Source: an uncultured Microbacterium sp. (GTDB taxonomy: Bacteria > Actinomycetota > Actinomycetes > Actinomycetales > Microbacteriaceae). From it: DNA of 22,586 nucleotides. Position numbers and translations under genes: made by a program. The stretch is from NCBI GenBank assembly GCA_937988695.1, contig CALKHM010000335.1, positions 1-22,586 on the forward strand. The letters run 5' to 3'. The notes beneath the pieces are model-generated. The model searched no databases, was not told the DNA's origin, and saw only the letters and a list, made by a program, of their open reading frames with translations. Positions 14,143 through 21,532 of the stretch are shown in pieces. Every line of letters begins with the position of its first letter. Position 1 is the stretch's first letter.

Positions 14143-16503
14143 TCAGGCGGCGTGTCCCTGCACGAACCGCGATGCGGTGGCGTCCCTCAGGCCCGCATCC
14201 GGGACCAGGGGCGGGACCGAGCGATCGTCGGGCAGCTCGACGGTTGCCGCCAAGCGGATGTCACGTGATGACGCACCGATCTCGACGTAGAACTCGCCGC
14301 CTTCGCGGCGCCACAGGCCACGACGACCATCGCCTCGATCGGCCACGGCATCCCAGTATGAGAAGTCACGGCTGTGCAGGTCGAAGGCGACCCGGACCGA
14401 CTCCCCTGGCCCCACACGCACCTTCTCGAACCCGCGCAGCTCGCGCACCGGCCGGTCGACCTCGGCGTCGGGGTCGCCGACGTAGAGCTGGACGACCTCG
14501 TCTCCCTCACGATCGCCTGAGTTGCGGATCGTGCAGGACGCCCGCACACGGCCGGCGTCGGCGTCGACGATCTCCACGGCCAGATCCTCGTAGTCGAACG
14601 ACGTGTACGACAGGCCGTGCCCGAACGGATAGCGCACGGCCCGGTCCAGCGCGTCGTACCAGCGGTAGCCGATGAAGACGCCTTCCCCGTACAGCACGGT
14701 CCCCCGCTCGCCGATCCGGTGCGGCATGCCCGGCGTGTCTTCCACACGCAGCGGGAAGGTCTCGGCGATCCTGCCCGACGGGTTGGTGCGGCCGAACAAC
14801 ACGTCGGCGATCGCGGCGCCCATCCCCTGACCGGCCAGCCAGGTCTCCACGATGCCGTCGACGCGATCGTGCCATGGCTGCATGGACACCGCCGATCCGC
14901 TGGAGAGCACGACGACGAGCGTCGCTCCGGTGCGCTCTCGCAGATCGGCCAGACGCGCGATCAAGGCGACCTGATCGCCCGGCAGGTCGAGCGTCTCGCG
15001 GTCGTTCGCCTCCTGCTCGTACGCCAGCGGAAGCCCGGTGAACACCACGATCGTCTCGGCCCGCGCGGCCGCCTCGACCGCCTCGTCGATCAGACGCATG
15101 GCGGATGCGGACAGGGGCGCCCGGTCGGTGCGCTGGACAGCGGCGGCAAGCTGGAGCTCCTCGGCCAGGATCGCGGATCGCCGGGTGAGCTGCGAGCGCA
15201 CGTCCTGGAAGGTCGTGCGGCCACGGGCGGCGAGGACGGCGAGGTTGTCGTCCTGATACGCGTTCTTGACCGCGCAGAAGTAGCCGGGCGCATACCGCAC
15301 CTGCTCCCCCGCGATCGCACGGATCGCATCGAGCGGCACGTCGACGCGCACGGGATCGACACCCGACGACCCGCCGCCCTGGATGCGCGCGTGCTCGGCG
15401 AAGGCGCCGATCACGACCGTGGTCCGACGCGGATCCAGCGGAAGCACAGGTCCCTGCCCATCCGGCCCGATCTCGTTACGTAACAGCGTGATGCATCCCG
15501 CGGCGGCCTCGCGCGCGAGCGCATGGTGCTCGTCGGCGTGCAGCAGCTGCAGCTGCCTTCTCGTGAGCCGCTCGCCGGCGACATGGCCGAGGCGCATCAC
15601 CGGGCCGTCCGCCCAGTCCGGGCCGGGGTAGGCGCGCGCCACCAGTTCCAGCACACGGCGGGCGCTGGCCTCGACCACCGACTCGTCGAGCTCGCCAGCA
15701 CGGACGGCGGCGACGATCTCCGCGTCCGTCCTGCCGGCGGTCCCCGGCATCTCCAGATCGAGCCCGGCTCGCAGTGCAGCGACACGGTCGTGCACGGCAT
15801 CCCAGTCCGAGACGACAGCGCCGCGATATCCCCAGTCCTCGCGCAGCACCTCGGTGAGCAACCAGCGGTTCTGCGAGGTGTGCACTCCCAGGAGCCGGTT
15901 GTACGAGCACATCACCGTCCACGGGGCGCAGTGCCGGACCACGTGTTCGAACGCCGCGAGGTAGATCTCGCGAAGCGTGCGTTCGTCGGCGACGACCGAG
16001 ATCCGCGTACGTTCGATCTCCTGGTTGTTCGCCGCGAAGTGTTTCAGTGAGGCTCCGACTCCCATCGACTGGAGGCCTTCGACGTAGGCGGCACCCAGCT
16101 CGCCGGAGTGCACGGGGTCTTCGGAGAAGTACTCGAAGTTGCGCCCGCACAGCGGCGAGCGCTTCATGTTCACGCCCGGGCCCAGGACCACCTGGACCCC
16201 CTCGGCGCGGGCCTCGGCACCGATGGCCGCGGCGACGCGGCGCATCAGGCCGCGATCCCAGGAGGCTCCCATCGCGGATGCGGTCGGGAACGCCGTCGCC
16301 GGCACCCAGACCATGTCCACCCCGGTCTCCTTGCGCAGCCCGTGCGGGCCGTCGCCCAGCTCGATCGCGGGGATCGGCGCCGGCAGCTCCGGCCGATCGA
16401 CGGCCGCGGTGAACCAGTCGTCGACACCGGACAGCAGCGAGGCCTTCTCTTCGAGCGTGAGTGCGGCAAGGAGTGCCTCGACGTCAAGGGCGGTGGCGGG
16501 CAT
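14143..16503 (-). CDS. Glycoside hydrolase family 3 beta-glycosidase, cytoplasmic
   Basis: A 786-residue GH3 enzyme, most likely a beta-glucosidase or beta-xylosidase type exo-hydrolase acting by retention. Domain order: (alpha/beta)8 barrel (about 10-330) with KHFAANNQE (154-162) and the nucleophile Asp233 in VVSDWDAVH; alpha/beta sandwich (about 335-600) with the probable acid/base Glu503 in ANDRETLDLPG; C-terminal fibronectin-III-like domain (about 690-770, RELRGFEKVRVGPGES). There is no signal peptide, so it acts on imported substrate. An acid/base Glu in the second domain argues against the NagZ-type subgroup that uses a His/Asp pair. GGGAGGAAG precedes ATG 16503. It is the last gene of the sugar cluster, 45 bases after the kinase gene. 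The exact sugar is not inferable. Confidence 0.93.
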   Translation of the reverse strand: MPATALDVEALLAALTLEEKASLLSGVDDWFTAAVDRPELPAPIPAIELGDGPHGLRKETGVDMVWVPATAFPTASAMGASWDRGLMRRVAAAIGAEARAEGVQVVLGPGVNMKRSPLCGRNFEYFSEDPVHSGELGAAYVEGLQSMGVGASLKHFAANNQEIERTRISVVADERTLREIYLAAFEHVVRHCAPWTVMCSYNRLLGVHTSQNRWLLTEVLREDWGYRGAVVSDWDAVHDRVAALRAGLDLEMPGTAGRTDAEIVAAVRAGELDESVVEASARRVLELVARAYPGPDWADGPVMRLGHVAGERLTRRQLQLLHADEHHALAREAAAGCITLLRNEIGPDGQGPVLPLDPRRTTVVIGAFAEHARIQGGGSSGVDPVRVDVPLDAIRAIAGEQVRYAPGYFCAVKNAYQDDNLAVLAARGRTTFQDVRSQLTRRSAILAEELQLAAAVQRTDRAPLSASAMRLIDEAVEAAARAETIVVFTGLPLAYEQEANDRETLDLPGDQVALIARLADLRERTGATLVVVLSSGSAVSMQPWHDRVDGIVETWLAGQGMGAAIADVLFGRTNPSGRIAETFPLRVEDTPGMPHRIGERGTVLYGEGVFIGYRWYDALDRAVRYPFGHGLSYTSFDYEDLAVEIVDADAGRVRASCTIRNSGDREGDEVVQLYVGDPDAEVDRPVRELRGFEKVRVGPGESVRVAFDLHSRDFSYWDAVADRGDGRRGLWRREGGEFYVEIGASSRDIRLAATVELPDDRSVPPLVPDAGLRDATASRFVQGHAA

Positions 16504-16548
16504 GTGTGCTTCCTCCCGGAAGACGAGGACTCTGGCAGGTCGTGGCGG

Positions 16549-17571
16549 TCAGGTCGTGAGAAAGCCGTCGGGATGGTCGTCTCGGGCGAGCCCGGTCAGC
16601 TGCGAGGTCAGCTCGACCCCGCCCTCGGCGAGGGCGTCGAGCACCACGCCTTGCAGCGGTGACGCATGGGCGACGCTCACTGTGGCTGCCGGCGCGACAC
16701 GGTCGAGCTCGTCGACGAGCGCGACACGCAGTGCAGGGTGTTCGGATGTCACGACCGAGCCGTTCAGGAGCACGGGCAGATCGCCGCTGTCCAGACGCGA
16801 TCCCACCCGCGTCGCACACCACTGGGCGTAGCGCACGAACGCGGCGGCCTGGTCGGCGACGATGCGTGCGGCGACCTCGTCGCCATCAGAGGCCAGCGCG
16901 AGAACGAGCCGCGACGACCTCCACAGCTCGGTGGGCGGCAGCGCCCCGAAGCGCCGGGTGAACAGGTGTCGCAGCCGCCCGGCATCCGGCACGTCGTACT
17001 GCGCGCACAGCGCCTCGGAGAGCCGGGTCGACGGGCCGATGCCCATCCACGCGCGGCACGCCGCTGCCAGGGCGCTGTTGCCGAGCCCTTGGCCGCCGAG
17101 GTCGTCGAACACGTACATCCCGGAGAACTCTTCGCGCCCGTCCGCAGCGCGTGCGGCGACGGCCGGACCGGTGCCGGCCGTGATCGACACGCCGACGCCC
17201 GACCCGTCGATGAGACGCAGCGAGGCGAAGCCGTCGTTCTTGATGCTCCACCGCCGCATGCCTGGGAACCGGCGACGAAGGTGTGCATCCCAGAAGTCGG
17301 CGTCTTCCGGGAAGTCCACGCCGGCCAGCCGGAAGGCTGCAGAACAGACGTCCGCAGCCTCCGCTCCGGCCTCGGCCAGTGCGGCCTGCACCGCGCCGAA
17401 CACGGCCTCCTGCGCGATCTCGACGCTGGCGGCGCCATAGATGTCGCCGCGACCGCCGCGGCCCCGTCCGAGCACGCGCCCGGAGCGGTCGACCAGCAGC
17501 GCGACGGTCTTGGAATTGCCTCCGTCGACCGCGAGAAAGCAGGATCCGGGATGCGGAGCACCGTCGTCCAT
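16549..17571 (-). CDS. BadF/BadG-type ATPase: probable sugar (N-acetylglucosamine-like) kinase
   Basis: A 340-residue ASKHA-fold protein of the BadF/BadG/BcrA family, which includes N-acetylglucosamine kinases and reductase activators. The phosphate-1 motif is LAVDGGNSKT (13-22), and an END-like motif appears as KND at 111-113. The phosphate-2/adenosine region is ITAGTGPAVAA (130-140), and DDLGGQGLGNSAL lies at 156-168. There are no cysteine clusters typical of the 4Fe-4S reductase activators, so a sugar kinase is the better reading. A longer N-terminal extension in frame is antisense shadow; ATG 17571 is two bases from the stop of the GH4 gene, so the two are tightly coupled. In this ABC-transporter locus it probably phosphorylates the imported sugar or glycoside in the cytoplasm. 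Substrate identity is an inference. Confidence 0.84.
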   Translation of the reverse strand: MDDGAPHPGSCFLAVDGGNSKTVALLVDRSGRVLGRGRGGRGDIYGAASVEIAQEAVFGAVQAALAEAGAEAADVCSAAFRLAGVDFPEDADFWDAHLRRRFPGMRRWSIKNDGFASLRLIDGSGVGVSITAGTGPAVAARAADGREEFSGMYVFDDLGGQGLGNSALAAACRAWMGIGPSTRLSEALCAQYDVPDAGRLRHLFTRRFGALPPTELWRSSRLVLALASDGDEVAARIVADQAAAFVRYAQWCATRVGSRLDSGDLPVLLNGSVVTSEHPALRVALVDELDRVAPAATVSVAHASPLQGVVLDALAEGGVELTSQLTGLARDDHPDGFLTT

Positions 17572-17573
17572 GG

Positions 17574-18875
17574 TCAGTTCAGGAGCCGCTCGGGCAGGTA
17601 CGCGCGGTGCGCGTACGCCATCTCGTCGTAGAGCTCCTCGGCGACGCGCAGGGTGGGCACCATCGGGTTCGCGGCCAGTGCCCGGATGCCGTCGGCGCGC
17701 GTGCCACGCCATGCCGCCTCGGCGGCCAGGTACTGGTACTCGGCGAGCTGCTGCACGATGCCGCGCACGGCGTGCGGCAGCGGCTTCTGCGGCAGCGGGG
17801 TCACGCCCGTGCCGTCGACGGTGCACCACATCTCCACGACGACATCCTCGTCGAAACCGGGCAGCGCCCCGCCGACGTTCGGGAGGTTCACCGGAAGGCG
17901 TGCCGGCGCGTCGTTGTAGTACGCGCTCATGACGTCGATCGCCAGCTCGAGCTCGTGGATGCCCCCGCGCGAGCGCTTCGGGTCCAGCAGCGGCACATCG
18001 GCCTGCGCCTGTTCCTCATAGTGCTCCCAGTATCCGGGAAGCGCGGCCAGCAGGTCCTCGGCACGCGTCGTCGGAGCGCCCTGCAGCTCGCGGAGGACCT
18101 CCTCGCGGAAGTAGTAGTACTGGAAGTAGTCGGAGGGCACCGATCGCATCGCGACGGCGAGCTGCAGCATCCTCTTCTCGTGCGCTCCCAGCGTCGGGTC
18201 GTCCTTGCGCACCTCCCATGCCGCCTCCAGCAGCGGCATGAGATCGCCGCCGTCATAGGTGTGCTCGGTCGACCAGCAGTTGTGGTTCACGCCCGCCATC
18301 ACGACGTTCGCACGCGCCGGGTCGAGACCGGCCGCATTCAGCACGGTGTTCGGGAAGACGATCGGGCCCTCGCACATCGACCAGATCCTGCGGTCGGTGA
18401 ACCGCGAGACCGCCTGCGAGACGATGTTGACCGGGTTCGTGTAGTTGAACAGGATCGCCTCGGGCGCCACGGCGTCGAGGTCGCGGATGATGTCCTCGTA
18501 GATGTGGATGGAACGCAGCGACATGAAGAAGCCGCCCGGCCCCTGAGTCTCCTGACCGATCACCCCGTGCTTGAGCGGGATCCGCTCGTCCAACGCACGG
18601 GCCGCGAAGTCACCGGGACGGAAGCTGGACAGAACCGCGTCGGCATCGGCGAGGGCCGCACGCCGGTCGGTCGTCGAGGTGATCGCGATGTCCAGCCCCT
18701 TCGCCTTGGCGATCTTGGTGCCGATCGTCTGGACGGCCTGCAGGCGCTCCGGATTCACGTCCTGGATCACAATCTGTGATCCGTCGAACTCCTCGCCGTG
18801 TTCCAGGATCGACGCGATCGTCCCCGCGCCGCGCGAGGACCCGCCGCCGATGTAGACGAGCTTGATAGCAGCCAT
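17574..18875 (-). CDS. Glycoside hydrolase family 4 NAD-dependent (6-phospho-)glycosidase
   Basis: GH4 enzymes cleave glycosides by an oxidation-elimination mechanism using NAD and a divalent metal; many act on 6-phospho-glycosides. The 433-residue length is typical. Visible are the nucleotide-binding N-terminus YIGGGSSRG (8-16), FNYTNPVN (143-150), the metal ligands Cys168 and His198 (GVNHN), the Tyr cluster near 250-255 that contains the catalytic base, and RGGIHELE...AYYND like the RGGAYYS segment of phospho-beta-glucosidases. The Cys motif is CEGP rather than the CNVP typical of phospho-beta-glucosidases, so the specificity may differ. ATG 18875 is preceded by AAGGAAA. It lies between the NagB-like gene (40-base gap) and the kinase (2-base gap). 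The kinase could supply the phosphorylated substrate that a PTS would otherwise make. Confidence 0.9.
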   Translation of the reverse strand: MAAIKLVYIGGGSSRGAGTIASILEHGEEFDGSQIVIQDVNPERLQAVQTIGTKIAKAKGLDIAITSTTDRRAALADADAVLSSFRPGDFAARALDERIPLKHGVIGQETQGPGGFFMSLRSIHIYEDIIRDLDAVAPEAILFNYTNPVNIVSQAVSRFTDRRIWSMCEGPIVFPNTVLNAAGLDPARANVVMAGVNHNCWSTEHTYDGGDLMPLLEAAWEVRKDDPTLGAHEKRMLQLAVAMRSVPSDYFQYYYFREEVLRELQGAPTTRAEDLLAALPGYWEHYEEQAQADVPLLDPKRSRGGIHELELAIDVMSAYYNDAPARLPVNLPNVGGALPGFDEDVVVEMWCTVDGTGVTPLPQKPLPHAVRGIVQQLAEYQYLAAEAAWRGTRADGIRALAANPMVPTLRVAEELYDEMAYAHRAYLPERLLN

Positions 18876-18915
18876 GAAGAGATGTTTCCTTACTAGTGGT
18901 GGGCGGGTGGACAGA

Positions 18916-19704
18916 TCAGACGGGAAGGGCAGCAGCGTCGCGGTCGACCAGGAGCGCCGCGTCGCGACACTCCGTGACGATGGTGGCCGGCCAGTCCGGC
19001 TCGTACGCCTGCGCGGTCGAGATCCGCGCGAACGCCTTCCTCTTGTACGGGCCGGCGAGGATCATCACCACGGAGGCGGACAAGCGCACGATGGTGTCGA
19101 TCCCTACCGTCACGCCGTTGTGCGGGACCATCTCGAGGCGGGTGAACTCCGGGAAGGTGCCCATGTTGTCACGGCGCGTGGCCTCACCGAGTTCGACGAT
19201 GTGCGTGCGAGCGTTCTTGGCAGTGCCCGGCTGATTGAACGCGACATGCCCGTCGCTGTCGCCGGATGCCAGCAGGAACAGGTCGATGCCCCCGGCGGTC
19301 TCGATCCGCACGTCGTACGCCGCCGGATCGGCCGGGTCGGCGGTCCAGATCTGCGTGGGCGGGCGCGTGCCGGCCGCCCGGCAGGCGCGGGCGATGGGCT
19401 CCAGGATGTCGTGCCTCGCAAAGCGCAGGCAGGAATACGACGCCTCGGGGTCCACGATGTGGAAGCCGCTGTCTCCGTCGGGAAGCACGTAGTCGTCCAT
19501 CATCACGATGATCAGCGTCGACAGGTCGGCGCCCGACGCGGCCCGGCGAGTCAGCGCGGCATATACCGGCACGGCGGTGCGTCCGCTAGGACAGCCGAGC
19601 AGGAACGGCCGACCGGCCTTGGCGGAGATCTTCTCGAGGATGAGGTCCGCCACCGTCTCACCGATCGTGGCGGTGTCGGGCAGGACTCGGGGCGTCAGTT
19701 GCAC
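18916..19704 (-). CDS. NagB-like glucosamine-6-phosphate deaminase/isomerase family protein
   Basis: A 262-residue cytoplasmic protein of the NagB/6-phosphogluconolactonase fold. Signatures are CPSGRTAVPVY (38-48, phosphate-binding loop), MDDY (69-72), ASGDSDGHVAFNQPG (146-160) and the allosteric/core segment NGVTVGIDT (196-204). By alignment with E. coli NagB (Asp72, Asp141, His143, Glu148) the equivalents are Asp70, Asp151, His153 and Gln158, so the glutamate that pairs with the catalytic His is replaced by glutamine. The DGHVAFN motif favours NagB over phosphogluconolactonase. The start is GTG 19704, with AAGGAAAG upstream. In the cluster it would process the hexose- or amino-sugar-phosphate released by the GH4 enzyme. 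Deaminase activity is uncertain because of the Gln and because no nagA neighbour is present. Confidence 0.83.
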   Translation of the reverse strand: MQLTPRVLPDTATIGETVADLILEKISAKAGRPFLLGCPSGRTAVPVYAALTRRAASGADLSTLIIVMMDDYVLPDGDSGFHIVDPEASYSCLRFARHDILEPIARACRAAGTRPPTQIWTADPADPAAYDVRIETAGGIDLFLLASGDSDGHVAFNQPGTAKNARTHIVELGEATRRDNMGTFPEFTRLEMVPHNGVTVGIDTIVRLSASVVMILAGPYKRKAFARISTAQAYEPDWPATIVTECRDAALLVDRDAAALPV

Positions 19705-19744
19705 GGTAGGGCTGCTTTCCTTGGTATCGACGTGTGTATTTCGG

Positions 19745-20551
19745 TCATTCCTTGATGGCTCCGGCGAGCATCCCGGAGATGAACTTCCGCTGGAAGATCA
19801 CGTAGAGGATCAGCACCGGGGCGGCGACGATGAGGCCGCCGGCCGCCATCAGATTGATCTGCGTGACGTACTTTCCCTGGAAGACGCCCAGGGCCACGGT
19901 GGCCGTCTGGTTGTCGCCGTGCAGGAACACGAGGGACAGGAAATAGTCGTTCCAGGTCCACATGAAGTTCAGGAGGATCAACGTGTAGACCGCGGGCATG
20001 ATGTTCGGGGCGGCAATCGACCACAGCATCCGGAACGGGCCGGCGCCGTCGATCTCCGCAGACTCGAAGACGCCGCGCGGCAGCGCACGGAACGCCGCAC
20101 GCATCCAGAAGATGCCGAACGGCACCCCCATCCCGGTGTGGATGAGGATCACACCGAAGAGGTTGTCGGTCAGGCCGAGCGTTCTGAACTGGTAGTACAG
20201 CGGGACGATGATCACCTCGAGCGACACCATCATGCCGAACAGCACCAGCGGGAACAGGAAACGGTCCGCCAAGACGCCCAGGACCCCGAACGCATAGCCG
20301 CCCAGCAGCGCCAGCAGGACGCTGAGCACGACCACCGCGGAGGCGATGATCAGCGACACGGTCATCGAGCGGCCGAACTCGGCCTGGGTCCAGGCGGTCA
20401 GGAAGTTCCCCCACTGCAGGTCGGCAGACGGGCGCCCGGCGCGGTCGGGGCTGACGGCGGCGGCGATGAAGGTGCCCACCGGCCACAGCACGATCAGCGC
20501 CATGACCGTGAGGATCAGGTAGTTCCAGATCTTCTCCGTGTGGGAGGTCAT
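19745..20551 (-). CDS. ABC sugar transporter permease, MalG type
   Basis: A 268-residue inner-membrane permease of the carbohydrate uptake (CUT1) ABC family. It shows about six hydrophobic helices, starting with WNYLILTVMALIVLWPVGTFIAA near residues 9-31, and the EAA loop ESAEIDGAGPFRMLWSIAAPNIMP in the second half, which docks the ATPase. It ends in the typical MalG-type C-terminus FQRKFISGMLAGAIKE. ATG 20551 is chosen because AAGGAG lies five bases upstream; GTG 20557, overlapping the upstream stop as GTGA, is a possible alternative. It follows the MalF-type gene with a two-base gap. No ATP-binding subunit is encoded in the window, so a shared MsiK-like ATPase elsewhere is likely, as is common in actinobacteria. 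Confidence 0.93.
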   Translation of the reverse strand: MTSHTEKIWNYLILTVMALIVLWPVGTFIAAAVSPDRAGRPSADLQWGNFLTAWTQAEFGRSMTVSLIIASAVVVLSVLLALLGGYAFGVLGVLADRFLFPLVLFGMMVSLEVIIVPLYYQFRTLGLTDNLFGVILIHTGMGVPFGIFWMRAAFRALPRGVFESAEIDGAGPFRMLWSIAAPNIMPAVYTLILLNFMWTWNDYFLSLVFLHGDNQTATVALGVFQGKYVTQINLMAAGGLIVAAPVLILYVIFQRKFISGMLAGAIKE

Positions 20552-20553
20552 GC

Positions 20554-21528
20554 TCACTCCTTCTCCGAGACACGGGTGATCACAAGCGCGATGACCAGGC
20601 ACAGGACCGCCATGACGACGCCGATGGCGGCGGCCTGTCCGACATCCGGGTTCACGAACGCGGCCTTGTACAACGCGATGGCCGGGGTCTGCGTCGCTGT
20701 TCCCGGGCCGCCGCGGGTGGTGATCCAGATCAGATCGAATGCGCGCAGCGCACCGGTGATCGTCAGGGTCAGCGCGACGGCGATCTGGCCGCGCAGCCCC
20801 GGGAGGGTCACCGAGAAGAACTCACGGATGGGGCCCGCGCCGTCCATCCTGGCGGCCTCGTACAAATCCGTGGAGACCGACGCGGCCCCGGAGATGAACA
20901 GCACCATGCAGAATCCGAACGTCACCCAGGTTCCGATGAGGCCGACCGCCGGCAGCGCCCAGGTGAAATCCCCCAGCCAGTTCTTCGCGAAGGCGTCCAG
21001 ACCGATCGCCCGCAGCGCCTCGTTGATCGGCCCCTCCGGTGCGTACATCCGCTTGAACAGGAGCGCGATCACGACGCTGGTCAACACCTGCGGGAGAAAG
21101 AAGATCCACCGGTAGACCGCCATGCCCGGCTGCTTTGCACGGATGATCAGGGCTGCCGAGAGCAGACCGAGCGCGATGGGCAGCAGCGCGAAGAACACCA
21201 GCAGGATCAGCACGTTGCCCAGGGTGGAGCGCAGCACCGGGTCGGTGAAGAAGCTGACGTAGTTGCGCACGCCGACCCAGACCGCCGCCGTGACGCCATC
21301 CCACTTATAGAAGGAGTACTGCACCGACTGGATCATCGGCCACAGCACCACGACCGCGTAGAGGGCAAGGCCCGGCGCGGCGAACAGCAGGCCTGCACGG
21401 CGCGAGCGCCGCCGTGCCCGTGAGCTGCGCCGGCGCCGCGACCCGGCCGTGGTGATCGACTCGGTCACGCTGGAGTCGCCGTCGTCCGTCCGTGCGGGGA
21501 CGGCGACTCCTGCGTTGGACGTGGTCAT
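20554..21528 (-). CDS. ABC sugar transporter permease, MalF type
   Basis: A 324-residue CUT1-family permease. The first roughly 45 residues are hydrophilic and end in a strongly Arg-rich stretch at about 30-44. Hydrophobic helices follow, beginning AGLLFAAPGLALYAVVVLWPMI, with the EAA loop EAARMDGAGPIREFFSVTLPGL in the second half. The segment WITTRGGPGTATQTPAIALYKAAF is typical of MalF/UgpA proteins. ATG 21528 lies four bases after the stop of the solute-binding protein gene, with GGAG about nine bases upstream; a longer in-frame extension upstream overlaps the binding-protein gene and is rejected. It pairs with the MalG-type permease to form the channel. Confidence 0.93.
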   Translation of the reverse strand: MTTSNAGVAVPARTDDGDSSVTESITTAGSRRRRSSRARRRSRRAGLLFAAPGLALYAVVVLWPMIQSVQYSFYKWDGVTAAVWVGVRNYVSFFTDPVLRSTLGNVLILLVFFALLPIALGLLSAALIIRAKQPGMAVYRWIFFLPQVLTSVVIALLFKRMYAPEGPINEALRAIGLDAFAKNWLGDFTWALPAVGLIGTWVTFGFCMVLFISGAASVSTDLYEAARMDGAGPIREFFSVTLPGLRGQIAVALTLTITGALRAFDLIWITTRGGPGTATQTPAIALYKAAFVNPDVGQAAAIGVVMAVLCLVIALVITRVSEKE

Positions 21529-21532
21529 CGGC

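Noticed and set aside
17283..18779. 498-codon frame antisense to the kinase and GH4 genes
   Set aside because: Shadow of the GH4 and kinase genes, low-complexity Arg/His content.
19508..21115. 535-codon frame antisense to the permeases
   Set aside because: Shadow of the ABC permease genes; no recognisable domain.
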